Below, in pieces: positions 50,108 to 61,391 of a stretch of DNA of 64,000 nt. Origin of the DNA: Elysia chlorotica. Lineage: Eukaryota; Mollusca; Gastropoda; Plakobranchidae. The translations under genes and the position numbers were made by a program. Numbering within the stretch: the first letter of the stretch is position 1; the number at the start of each line of letters is the position of its first letter. Location: assembly GCA_003991915.1 (NCBI GenBank), contig RQTK01000006.1:377181-441180 (forward strand), given 5' to 3'. Under the pieces are notes generated by a model. That model worked only from the letters and a program-made list of their open reading frames with translations. It did not search any database and was not told the origin of the DNA.

Positions 50108-51744
50108 CAGAAATCAGGCATATTGTTATGTGTTTTTCGGTGCCAAAACAAGTTAATTATTCAATAAGACTTCTAAAGAGCTTAATTATTTTAAGTGTCC
50201 AACCGTTTCAAAACATGGATACATAAGTCAAACAAATATAATGTTATAAAACTTTTATGCGAGAACAGTTGACTCTGGGCGTCAAAATTTCTCGGGGTGT
50301 CATTTTTTTTTGTTGGGGGGGGGGGGGGGATCTGTTCAAAGTGTTCACGAAACTAAACTTAGGGGACGTTATCGAACAATACAATCTTAACAGTATCGGA
50401 TTCTCAAGGACACCCAAAACCCATAAACATTTAAAGATATACATTAATTTCGCACCTATTATACCTTACGCTCTGGAGCGACGAGCAGGACGTCCGATGT
50501 TCGGATGTAGGTTGGTCCTGGTTTCATATTATATTACCTGTACGGTCGACTTAACACCATTTCAATTCAAAGTACTTGCTTAAAAATAGTGAAAGGGACT
50601 AAGTAAGAGATGAAGTCAAGATTTGGTTTTGTCCTTGGCCGTAACAGACGCACACAGTTTGTGCATTGTGAAAGGACTTTGAGTTGTAGTGCCTAGCGTG
50701 ACAACATTACCATGACACCCAGAGGATCGTTCCGCTGCAGTCATCAAAGCAATTATGAATTAAGGGAACGTTGGTGTATGACAGACCATCGTTAAAAAAA
50801 CCCAGCCTGGCACATGCCCACGGACCACTAATTTTGTTTCAGCTAAAACTAATACACATTTTTTTTATTTTCACCCCCTTAGTCCCTACGTTTCTCGAAT
50901 GATCCAATAAGGGAGCCAGGGCAGATGGCTGCAGCTCGTGTTCCAACTTCGGACGCTCCTCACTCTGTCAAGATCCATAATTGATTGGGCTAATAGCTCT
51001 TCCATTCGTCTTAGTTTTACAAAAAATCGTTTCTTACGTGTGCAGCTCGAGGTATTTTTTTTGTTGAGACTCGAACCTTAGGGCTCCTGCCCCTCAGTTC
51101 AGAACACACTGACTAAGCTATTTGGCGTTCTCTAAGTTCTAGTCCACCATACTGCTCGTCGTCAGAGAAAACTCCTAGGCATCATAACGATTCTATACGG
51201 CCTCTCTATCGCAGACTACAGCAATGTTTTTTGTCTTGTGTAACAATAATGTGAATCGGTATAGAATATGGGTAGAGCCTCATCTTCTCAACTCACCATG
51301 TATAATGGGGGTTAGTGAAACATGAAGTTATGTTCATCGTAACTTGTATATTTTACCATGATACCCCGCCGATCTCGTTTTGCATATCAATCACTGAGAT
51401 GGCTCAAACTAAAGGTTTTCCACCTGCATAATGTGTGTTAGCACAAAGCCATTTTTCGCTGTCTACACCATTCTACAACACGCTTTGGCGCCGCAAGCGG
51501 CAGGTGTTGTACACTATGCGGAGAGCAAAGAATCGCTCAAGAATGTTGAATGGTTCGCTACTTTGTACAATACGGTATGGGAAACAAGGAATCGTCCAAG
51601 AAATTGAATGTTTTTTTTTTGTTTTCCACACAAAGACACACATCGGACACATCACCTTAGTGTAGTGGGTGTAGTGTTGATAGGGGAAATCATTTCACGT
51701 GCACACGGAAGTTGACTTATATTTGTTGGATTTCGTTCGGTACT

Positions 51745-51895
51745 TGTTGGGTTGGTGTCAGTATAATGTGACCGACTGAGGCATACGTCCTGATATTAGT
51801 ATATTACCGCTCTGTCTCTATGCGAGACCAGGTAATATCGTCAGACGTTAGTCTTGGGGCCCATCTGCGATGAAGCCTAGTTGCTGACATTGGTC
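51745..51895 (+). mobile_element. SINE body fragment
   Basis: Has GGGTTGGTGTCAGTATAATG, GTGACCGACTGAGGC, CGTCAGACGTTAGTCTTGGG and GCCTAGTTGCTGACATTGG, the order seen in the intact SINE copies at 61 and 63 kb. The head is missing and the tail is weak. Confidence 0.65.
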
Positions 51896-53929
51896 GATAA
51901 GAGAGCAAACCCTGTAAACATACAAGTCTAAGTGATGGTTTTCATTTATTATTGAGTGCCCTATGACATGCTCAAGTAGTCGGGCAACGCAGCGATCCCG
52001 TGCGGCGCATCCATCACTGCCTGCATCTTGACATGGCCAGGTCTCCACTCCCCTCTTCTCCTCCTGTTTGTTTACCCAATACCCCTGGAACGGATTGATT
52101 GATTCGAACTAATCTATGGTTAATAAGATCTTGAACCCGAAGATTTTTCTGTACATCGCAGTGACCTTTCATTGGTGTGGCGCAATTCGGGTTTATGTAT
52201 GAAATATTGGGTGGCCTTCTAACATCACATCGCACTAGAGATGCCTTTTTCCAATTTGCTTGATGCTCGTTCCACACGCTGTGAAGTAATTTCTCTAGGT
52301 TGAGTCTTGGGTGATTGAGCAGTCGAAAAACATATTGTGACAAATGGCAATTTTTATCTACATTGTCGAAAAGGTGAACCGTCGTTCTAAATACAGTGCC
52401 GTTGGTGTTTCAGGAGACAATGCTTTCATTGGTTTGCGCCCTAATTAAAAATAGAAATTGTTGCTTATATGAACATCGCCAAGAGTGACTTATTAACCAA
52501 TGTAATATACTGTCTACTAAACAAAAAAAATGTCTTGACAGGTGGCTCCTGGGATGTGCCATGTGGGGAAACAGCTGACGGTGTATACATGGCTGTGCCT
52601 GTGCGTGAAACATAGATTTCAGAAATTCACCAATGTTGTGTCATTGAATAGAACCAAGAAAACAAACAAACCTACTCGTTATTTTTTTCCAATAACAAGT
52701 AGCCTTTCTACCTTGACCATCAGGTCGTCAGACTTGTTTGGGGCTTTCCCTCACAGTCCCCACTGGCTGTAGATCTGTCCTGGTCAGCAGTAATGTTATC
52801 TTCATCAGATTACATACAGTGACCACACTGGCCGACGGGCCTCGCTCAGACAGAGTGGACCATGCAAAGAGCCCAGGCTTTATCACGGACCACCATCTGG
52901 GGGTGACCGCGCCTGTCACGAGTCGCCGATAACATGGCCAGCTCGGAGCTCGCCAGATTCTAAACTGCCATCTCTACTCTAAAAATGCGTGTTTGTGTCT
53001 ATGTATTTAAGTATTTGTTGTGAGAATCCACGCTAGTCGAGTTGGCAACTCCCCAGATAACATTGTAGAGAGTCACATGCCGTGTCAGTTCAGGGACAGC
53101 TTGATGTGTGCCAACCCTGCAGTCCAGAATCCACCTAGACCTGACTGAGAATCCACCGAAAATCCACCTTAGAATCCGCATAATCCCAAGGAAACAACGA
53201 CAAAAGTCGCATGGGACATCTGATGTAAACAAGTTAAATGTACTTAAGAAAAACGCACATCCCACTGCGGAGTAAACAGGCAATCCAGGATCCTATAAAA
53301 TATGATTGTTCTTTGCGATTTGAGTTTGAGAATAGCAACATTTTTGCGTTGTTGGGCTTTAATTGTTTAACTTAATTAGCTTAAAGACTTTGTTTCTCCA
53401 TATTGGGCTTTCACTGTTTTAAAAAGGCTACTGCTCATTGCCAAATAATCATAGTGTGGTGATAAACATGATACATCGGTTTTGCTTATGGACTATTCCT
53501 GAAAAAGACGAGGAGAGTTGGTAAGTTAAACATAGACAAGTTGTATATAAATCTCCATGCAATAATTTATTCACGATGCTAATCACAGTCATGACTTACC
53601 TAAAGCTTGTCTCTCGATGTTGTGTTTAGACTTTGAAATAGCCATAGCTTCTGCTCTGACTATTGACTAAAGAAAGTGAAATAGCCACAAGTTTATTGAC
53701 CCATGTTTTTGAATACTAGTTTGGGACAAGGGTTGGATCTACGGGAATGTCAGAGGGTTTTTGTTTATTGTGAGGTAAAGGCACAAGATTAAAAAAAAAA
53801 CAAATAAAGTCTTGGTGATGTTACATATTAATTTCAATATTACAATACATGTTACGGTTTTCTTGCTTGTTGATTTAAAATAAGGAAAAAAATCGTAAGG
53901 ATAAAGAGTCTGTAAGGTGTATTAACCTT

Positions 53930-53991
53930 TACGAAGCTATATAACAATATAGAAGCTATATAACAATATAGAAGCTATATAACAATATAGA
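53930..53991 (+). repeat. Three copies of a 20-bp tandem repeat
   Basis: Three consecutive copies of GAAGCTATATAACAATATA plus one base, essentially identical, after CTTTAC. Confidence 0.9.
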
Positions 53992-54119
53992 TTATAATTT
54001 ATTTGTCCACATAGCTCTTTGTTCTGCAACTCTTGATAAATAAAAATTCTCTAGTTTCCATATCATTGATTGATTGTACAAACATTATAACACAGAGGTC
54101 CCATAGTTGAACGTGACTC

Positions 54120-54340
54120 TGGGACGGGGCACCACTGTTAGAGCGCGCGGGTTCAAACCGGATGTCCCGGATTCCACCCCACGACCAGGTCGTCGCCTTG
54201 CTCCCTACTGATTGTGTCGGTGTCGGTAGAAAGTGTTATCTCTTGATATCCCCAATACATGTATGTCTCTCTGAACACACGTAAATTGTCAGACTTTAGT
54301 CTCGGGATCTGGAGCCGTATACAATCGCTTGTGAGAACTC
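54120..54340 (+). mobile_element. Diverged tRNA-derived SINE
   Basis: Begins with a tRNA-like piece (ACTGTTAGAGCGCGCGGGTTC), followed by TTGCTCCCTACTGATTGTGT, then the CAGACTTTAGTCTCGGGATC body motif. A related fragment follows at about 54480-54700 with TAGTTTTGGGACCC and GATATAGCCTTTGTTGCTG. Confidence 0.6.
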
Positions 54341-55788
54341 AGCAGATGTAAAAAGTGCTTCTCTGACAAATAAAAGAAATACGCATGACACTGAGTTACC
54401 TCGTGTTATAATTTTCAATAGCAGCGGATAGGGAACGGGATACTCACAGGTAGATCTAAAGCGCGTGGAATTATGTTGTACTCGTACGATCTCCAGCTCG
54501 ACCCCTAAGCAGATCGTCTTGTTCCCTAGTGCAATGTAATTAGTTTGGTCAGTACATGTATAAATGTGACCATTTGAGAGTGAGAGTGAGACAAGCCAAG
54601 GTAGGAACGCCCTGCCTCAGATGTGGCAGAACATTACAAGTATCAGGCGTTAGTTTTGGGACCCTTGTACGATATAGCCTTTGTTGCTGTCGATTGACAT
54701 TTAGAAACCAACACGTCAAACCGAACGAGCTCGGTATCTAAAAAACACCTTACAAAATAATACCAGAGCAAATTACAGATGTACGCAACACAGTCATGTA
54801 CATATATTAGTTGCTCTGTGATAAGATATGACCACTGTCGATAAAATAGTTTGATACTAGCGTGACAAGTCTTCAGTTATGAGCCACATTTCTGTGTCTG
54901 CATATTAAGTAACGTTACCAGTCATGGTAGAGTCTATACTGGCGCTTAATTTATTATATAACCGGTCACACGACCATCAGCTCATTGCTACTAACGGTTA
55001 GCCATACTGTAGCAGTCATGTACTAATTAGGAAAGTAATTATGGTCCATTAATACCTGTACATCTCAATAGGTACTCGCCCAGCGTATCCAAAGTAAAGA
55101 CTTAGTCCAGCGGGAACCAGCTGAGTGATTATGTACTTTATACAGGTGTGATGAGACAGCCTGTATGGGCTCAGTCGGCAGTGCTCAGGACTGACAGGTT
55201 CAAATATTGGCTGCGGGCCACTTCTTTGTAAAGTATTCTCCTGCGGAGAACCCACACGACGTCTTCTCAGCACAATATTACATTACTGCATGTTCTAGAT
55301 TTGATACGCCTGCCCTTTATTTGTACCGTCTTTGCCTCAGGTAAAGGAACAAATCTATATTGTATTATGTTTAATTGAACTTAAGGTGTATGAGTTTTAT
55401 ATAACGGGTTATTAATGATTATTCACATTAGACCACAAATAATAATATAGCCTGTCAGATGTCAATGTTTCTTATTACCTTAAGGAAATAAAACTAAGAA
55501 TGTCTCTACACACAGGATTTAGCAAGTTGCGGTACAAGTTGTGCATAGGTGACTTGGATCTATAGACCATTTCATAATCGAAATATAGAACTATAAGTAC
55601 AAAATTGTGGAACAAAGATAGCTTTGTAATGAAATACATGTAGTCCTCTGTACTGACAAAATAGAGAACAGAGGTTCGAGTCTCAGTAAGCACCCCCTGT
55701 CTCGATTTAGAATCCACCTGGAATTCGGGGCATGCTTAATAAATACATTAATAAGATTGCGCTACTTAAAAGGAGAATATTGGGAGGT

Positions 55789-55792
<4 letters not shown>

Positions 55793-55834
<42 letters not shown>
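55793..55834 (+). repeat. (GA)n microsatellite
   Basis: About 40 bases of GA followed by degenerate ACAGAGACAAAC-type repeats to 55880. Confidence 0.95.
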
Positions 55835-55841
<7 letters not shown>

Positions 55842-57497
55842 CAGATACAGAGACAGAGACAAACAAACACACAGAGATACATAGACTGTCTCCTTAGAGA
55901 TTGTTTTTCACCCTCTTTCACGATATATTGATTTTTCTATGTCATCTTGACATTATTGATTTAATCACGTGTTCGATAAGAAGCTCTTACCGTGTTGGAT
56001 TACCTGGCACTTTAATCACATTTAATTGTGTTTTAATGAGGGCCTCTCAGCTCAGCCTTATTTATGTCACTAAATCAGTGGAGAAGTTGCCCCTATCGGA
56101 TGCCTTAATTATATCATGTAAAATAGATTAAATATATTACTGAGCCTCGCGAAATGTATGAGAATTATGCAAGCAAAGAGAGCCGGAGAAGCGCTTGAAA
56201 AAGTCGCAGGATCTAGGAAGCACCCAAACAGCGAGTGAACCACAGATTATATAATGCTGGAGCGAACAGGACCCTGAATGTGGGTCAGCAATGCGGCCCT
56301 ATGCACATAACAGATCAGTTTCTTTTCCTTGACTGCACCCCCCTCGGCATAGCTATATATTTTGTGTCAACTGCTTCTCTTTACTGTAGTTTCGTCGTGA
56401 CTAAACCACTGCAACGAGCAGGGAAGCCACCAGTGCCACTCTGTCTCAGCAATTTTCGATGTCCCTAGTTTTCTCTCTCCCCCCCCCCCCCCCCACACAC
56501 ACACACACAAAGAAAAGAAAAGCTCAACAAACAAGAAATATCGCACACCTACACCCACCAACATCGGAAAGGGTAAAATCTATTGTCTCTGCCACAATTT
56601 TAACCGTTTAACCGTTCTCCTTTCTTGTCTAAATCTTGTTCGACATGACACGTTAAACTTAGCGTCCCAAATTCTGGGCAAGGGGCCCAAACAAGTGTAC
56701 AGGTGTGTCGTAAAGGTGTGCACAAAGGAAGTAAACAAAAACGAAAACTCCCAAATAGAAAGTCTTAGTTATGTGTATACTATTATCTACAAGTACTAAG
56801 AGTTGATACACCTGATATGTATTGGATATTTAAATGCACCGCAAGTAAAAAAGTGGCCTTGCACTAATTCTTCTCTGTTTGAACATATTCCGAAGTAACA
56901 CGCGGTGGTCCTGTAATGTGAGATAGTAAGAAAACACAATTTAGTCACCTAATGCCAATTCAAATTGCAATACAATGTATAAGCTATGGACATTGTGTAC
57001 TGACGCTGTGCATAGATAAAAAATACTCTGTATAGAGAGGGGTGGGTTTACTCTGGATACGTTCTTTTAAGCAAGCATGCGCCAAATCAAGTGAGGCTGG
57101 TCTAAATAAGGTGCATATTATTTCCTTTGGATCGCATACACCGGAGTTACATGTATTGTGGAGGAAATTTACAGTCTGGGATCATCAGACTTTTGCATAA
57201 AGTCACCCGAATTGCAAAATGGAAAAAAGAAGGGAACCTAACGCGGTTGTGCGTTATGTTACCACGCCCCCTCTGCTATTTCAGAGGAAATCGACGATCG
57301 CATATTAAACAATCCATTCTCCTACTTCTGTGTAGGCATGTATGCCTATGGTTGAGTTTTGATATCTTTTCCATACGAAAACAATAAGATTCCCTGAAAC
57401 TCAAGATGTCAGGATAAGAATATTCTACACATCTCCTATATATGCACCGTATTTTTTAAGGTAGTAGCCTTATGTGTCTTGATTTGCTCTGTTTCAG

Positions 57498-57541
57498 ACC
57501 TGTACGGCATGGCTTTCAGCCCAACGCAGTCTCCTGTTTAT
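57498..57541 (+). CDS. Unrecognised gene, start exon
   Basis: After a consensus acceptor (CTGTTTCAG) the exon carries an ATG at 57509 in a strong initiation context (G at -3, G at +4). It reads MAFSPTQSPVY and ends at GTAAGT in phase 0. The frame is also open upstream of the ATG to the exon edge, so coding sequence could extend into an earlier exon. The next exon at 59220 continues in the same frame. I do not recognise the protein. Confidence 0.55.
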
Positions 57542-59219
57542 GTAAGTATTTCTTCCTTTTTTCCTCTCCTAACTACCTAGCTTAACCATTGACGAAAGGT
57601 AATGAGGCCATTCAAATCAAAACATATCGTTTTCAATGTAAAAGAGTAGAAACGGACTTAAACAGTTAAATTCGACTGAATAAACTTAGTTTCTGAGGCA
57701 AATGTTACTGTGAAATGGGAGGGAGTTTGAGGCATTCTGTGTTACAGGCTATTGCTCATGAACTTTCATCAAAACGTCGATTAACTTGACAAATCACATG
57801 GACTGACACAAGAGGGAACAGTAAATCTGTGGACTATGACATTTTAGGGGTTTTATACAAATTGCACTAAATGTATCTGCATCTTTGTGTGTGTGCTGAA
57901 ATATGTATGAGACATACATAGATTAACATTAATTGACATTAATTTTTGAATGTTAGCTGTTTTTTTTATATCTCCGCGATGTGTACCCGTATCTACCTTA
58001 CGCCAGTGTTTTACCATTTAACAAAGAGGCGTTGTAACTGTGACCCCTGAGCGTGACCAGGTCGTGGCCCACCTTAACTAAGTTCTAGAGGGAAATGATC
58101 AGGTCATCTTGATGGCTGCACTGTTTGACAGCCAGTTAAAGTGTAGTTATTTAGTTTTGAGACCCATTCATAATGTACTAAATGTAATAAATTTCCGACG
58201 CTGGACTTTTAGGAAGCCGCCAAATGGACCAACACCCAACAAATTCTCCTGGGAAGGAAGCACACTCTCCGTTTATACTTGAGATTAATATTTTAGTTCC
58301 TTATCTTCCTGGTGACCCCCAGTACCATAAGCACTCTAAGCTATGGTAGGCAGGCGAAACCCGTTCTTAAATTGAGATATGACCAACTTCACTGTAATAT
58401 GCGTACATACTGTTAACAAATTATCACATCTTTCCCAGAATTTTTTGCTTTTTTACATTGTTTGAAAGTCGATATTCACTGAAATGTCGTAAACCTCAAT
58501 GATGTCCACTGAAATGCCACAATTTTCCATTGATGTTCACTGAAATGTCATTAGCATCCAATAATGCTCACTGAAATTTCATAGCATCCAATGATGTTCA
58601 CTGAAATGTTATTAGCATCCAATGATGTTCACTGAAATGTCATAGCATCCAATGATGTTCACTGAAATGTATTATTTAGTTTTGAGACCCATTCATAATG
58701 TACCAAATGTAATGAATTTCCGACGCTGGACTTTCAAGAAGCCGTCAAATGGACCAACCCCTAACAAATGCCCCATGCTGTTCACCCACTGGGAAGGAGG
58801 CACACTCTCCGTTTATACTTGAGATTAATATTTTACTTCTTATCTCTCTGGTGACCCCCACTACCATAATCACTCTAAGCTATGGTAGGCAGGCGATACG
58901 CGTTCTTAAATTGAGATATGACCAACTTCACTGTAGCATTCATACACAGTGTTCACTGAAATGTCATAGCATCCAATGATGTTCACTGAAATGTCATTAG
59001 CATCCAATGATGTTCACTGAAATGTCATAGCATCCAATGATGTTCACTGAAATGTCATAGCATCCACTGATTTTCATTGAAATCTCATAGCATCCAATGA
59101 TGCTCACTGAAATGTCATAAACCTCAAGTTATGTTCACTGAAATGTCATAAACCTCAAGTTATGCTCACTGAAATGCCATAAACATCCAATGCCCCCCGC
59201 CCCCCTCTCACCATGCTAG
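57542..59219 (+). other. Intron of the unrecognised gene, filled by a higher-order tandem repeat
   Basis: The first 600 bases are unremarkable AT-rich intron, with possible SINE debris near 58.03-58.14 kb. From 58147 the intron consists of two ~525-bp units. Each has a ~265-bp unique-looking segment followed by a block of a ~30-bp minisatellite. The second block runs to within about 30 bases of the exon at 59220. Confidence 0.7.
58147..59192 (+). repeat. Higher-order tandem repeat: two ~525-bp units, each with a 30-bp minisatellite block
   Basis: Segment A occurs at 58147-58414 and again at 58672-58950; both have TTTAGTTTTGAGACCC near the start and TATGACCAACTTCACTGT near the end. Each copy is followed by a block of ~30-bp units sharing the core CACTGAAATGTCAT and CATCCAATGATG (58475-58670, about 7 units; 58951-59190, about 9 units). 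The last units of block 2 diverge to a variant ending in AACCTCAAG. The first unit of block 1 shares that variant, so the two blocks probably arose by duplication of a pre-existing array. Confidence 0.85.
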
Positions 59220-59538
59220 GGAGGCGACACCCTCTCCATCACCCTGAGCCTGGACCAGCTTCTCCAGGCGTCTGCATCATCGTCCTGCACGTCGCTGCCC
59301 GCGTCTGCCGGGGATCCCCGCTACGCCAGATACTTCGCTGTGTTCGAGGGCAGCCGGCGCCGACACGTTGTGTCCGTGCGTCCAGCCCCGGACAGCGGTC
59401 GCCCCTTGACCACCGGCGCCCACAGGGTGGATATCGTGTCTGACCTGTCTGACCATGGCGCCATGGAGGGTACGGAGGAGGAGGAACAGGATGCGGAGAA
59501 TAAGGATAGCTACATTCGCCTCCAGACTATCATTCCAG
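59220..59538 (+). CDS. Unrecognised gene, second exon (106 codons)
   Basis: A 319-nt exon between an acceptor (ATGCTAG) and a donor (CCAG|GTACTGG), fully open in the frame set by the 57498-57541 exon and ending in phase 1. It is GC-rich (about 60 percent) in AT-rich surroundings, with codon use typical of a real exon. The protein begins GGDTLSITLSLDQLLQ, followed by a serine-rich stretch, DPRYARYFAVFEGSRRRHVV, a segment with VDIVSDLSDHGAME, an acidic run (GTEEEEQDAE) and SYIRLQTIIP. No signal peptide or membrane segment is visible. No family could be assigned; the basic patch followed by an acidic run suggests a soluble intracellular protein. Later exons are presumably beyond the window. Confidence 0.65.
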
Positions 59539-60359
59539 GTACTGGTACTAAGTGTAGAATTCAATGTCCGAACTTTATCTAGATCTCTTATCTCTTTAAT
59601 GTTTAGGGCTGACAATATTTCCTTCTTAGACTGAAAATCTTTATTTTGTTGATTCCAGTGTCCTTCTTTTGGATAATTTTCGTTTGCTTGTTTCGTCCCT
59701 CCGCAATATCTTTTCACGATTAATCAAATTAGGCACTTGCATTTCTAATGCTTTTCATATAAAATAACGTTTAAAAGCTTATTTTCATCTCTGGAACAAA
59801 ATAGATTTTTTGCTATTTTCAAAAGTCTTAGAACATTATGGGTACAATATAAACGTTACTGTAGGCCTACTGACGTGCCGTAAAAAAAACAACTCTCACC
59901 CACTATTGTTATTGCTGTATCTTTTTGTTGTTGTTTTTGTTGTTGTTGTTGCTGATGATGTTCTTAATGTTATTGCTGCTGTTGATAGCGCCACCACCAC
60001 CCTGTAGGAAAAAAAATGCAAAAGCAAGAAGAACAACAACAACTAAAAACTAACAAAACAACGACACATTCAAACAAATCGATACACACACAAAAGTCAA
60101 TGTGGTACATTATATGTGATTCAGTGAATTTATGTGTCGGAAATATTTTGTCGGGTTCCTAAAGTCTTTATTGACTCCCTTTTTGTCTCAATCATCCTGA
60201 AGTTTACAATGTAAGGGAAATAATCGAACTATTCTTATTTTAAGAAATACAGTGAACCCGTTTTCGGTCGCTCTGTCTCTGTCTGTATATCTTTTTCTTT
60301 GTCCGTCTCTGCATGTCTCTGTCTTTCTGTCTGTGTCTCTTTCTCCCCTCCTTCCCTCT

Positions 60360-60417
<58 letters not shown>

Positions 60418-60517
60418 ATGTGTTATTCCTGCTCTGATCTTATGCAATGACAATAATATGATTCAGCCTCAGTGGCGTCCAGGTATTTTGTTTGGTTTGA
60501 CATTGCTGTTTGCGGGG

Positions 60518-60682
<165 letters not shown>

Positions 60683-61055
60683 CCTCGGCGCGGGACTGTC
60701 TCCCTTTCTCTGAAGTTCAACAACAGACTAAAACTGGCAGGACTTGACCTACATTTTTTTGTGACCACTCGAGTTCTTTCAAGGTAGATGTTATCTATCT
60801 CTATTTATACAACCTCAACCCTGTTTTCGTCACCTGTTTTGTTCTTCGACTCTAAATGTCTTCCCGCACAAGTATAGCATATATCAGTTCTGTACTAAAA
60901 TGTTTTTCGACTGTTGTCGTCGTAGTATTCTGTTCCTCACAGTTTCTTGAAATACGAGTCGAGTATCTAAAATAATTATGATGCATTTTACAGTTATCAT
61001 GTAATTATTTAGACATGAATAAAAATCAGGGACATTTTAATAAACGTTTCTTGTA

Positions 61056-61114
<59 letters not shown>

Positions 61115-61134
61115 GGAAGGGGGGGGGGGGGGGG

Positions 61135-61391
61135 GGGCGCGGTGGTCCAGGGGTAGAACATCGGCTTCCGACGCAAAAGGTCCCGAGTTCGAATCCTGGC
61201 TGTTGCGTTCCCTACTGGTTGGGTCGGTGTCAGTATAATGTGACCGGCTGAGACAGGAGTCATGGTATCCCCGCCCTGTCTCGTGTGTGACAGCACATAA
61301 AATTGCCAGACGTCCGTCTTGGGGCCCGTCCACAATATAGCCTATATAGTGCTGCTGTTGGACGTTAAACCAACCCAACCAACCAACCAAC
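61135..61391 (+). mobile_element. tRNA-derived SINE, full-length copy
   Basis: Same family as the 63.5-kb copy, in forward orientation. It has GCGCGGTGGTCCAGGGGTAG, then CGAGTTCGAATCC, then the GTGTCAGTATAATGTGACCG middle, and a tail TTGGACGTTAAACCAACCCA extended as (AACC)n. It begins directly after a CT array and a G-run, which hides any target-site duplication. Confidence 0.88.

Larger units (their letters stand above)
37351..57497. other. Intergenic region of about 20 kb
   Basis: 37351-40740 is AT- and T-rich like the UBA6 introns and may include long 3' untranslated sequence. From about 40750 the base composition becomes more balanced and SINE fragments, GA arrays, a LINE remnant (44.4 kb) and a possible LINE 3' end (46.4 kb) appear. 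No coding exon was recognised. A GC-richer patch at 47.2-47.7 kb ends in a consensus donor and may be a 5' untranslated exon. Confidence 0.55.

Noticed and set aside
59277..59717. 146-codon minus-strand frame
   Set aside because: It lies antisense to the better supported plus-strand exon 59220-59538, whose splice sites and frame fit the upstream exon.
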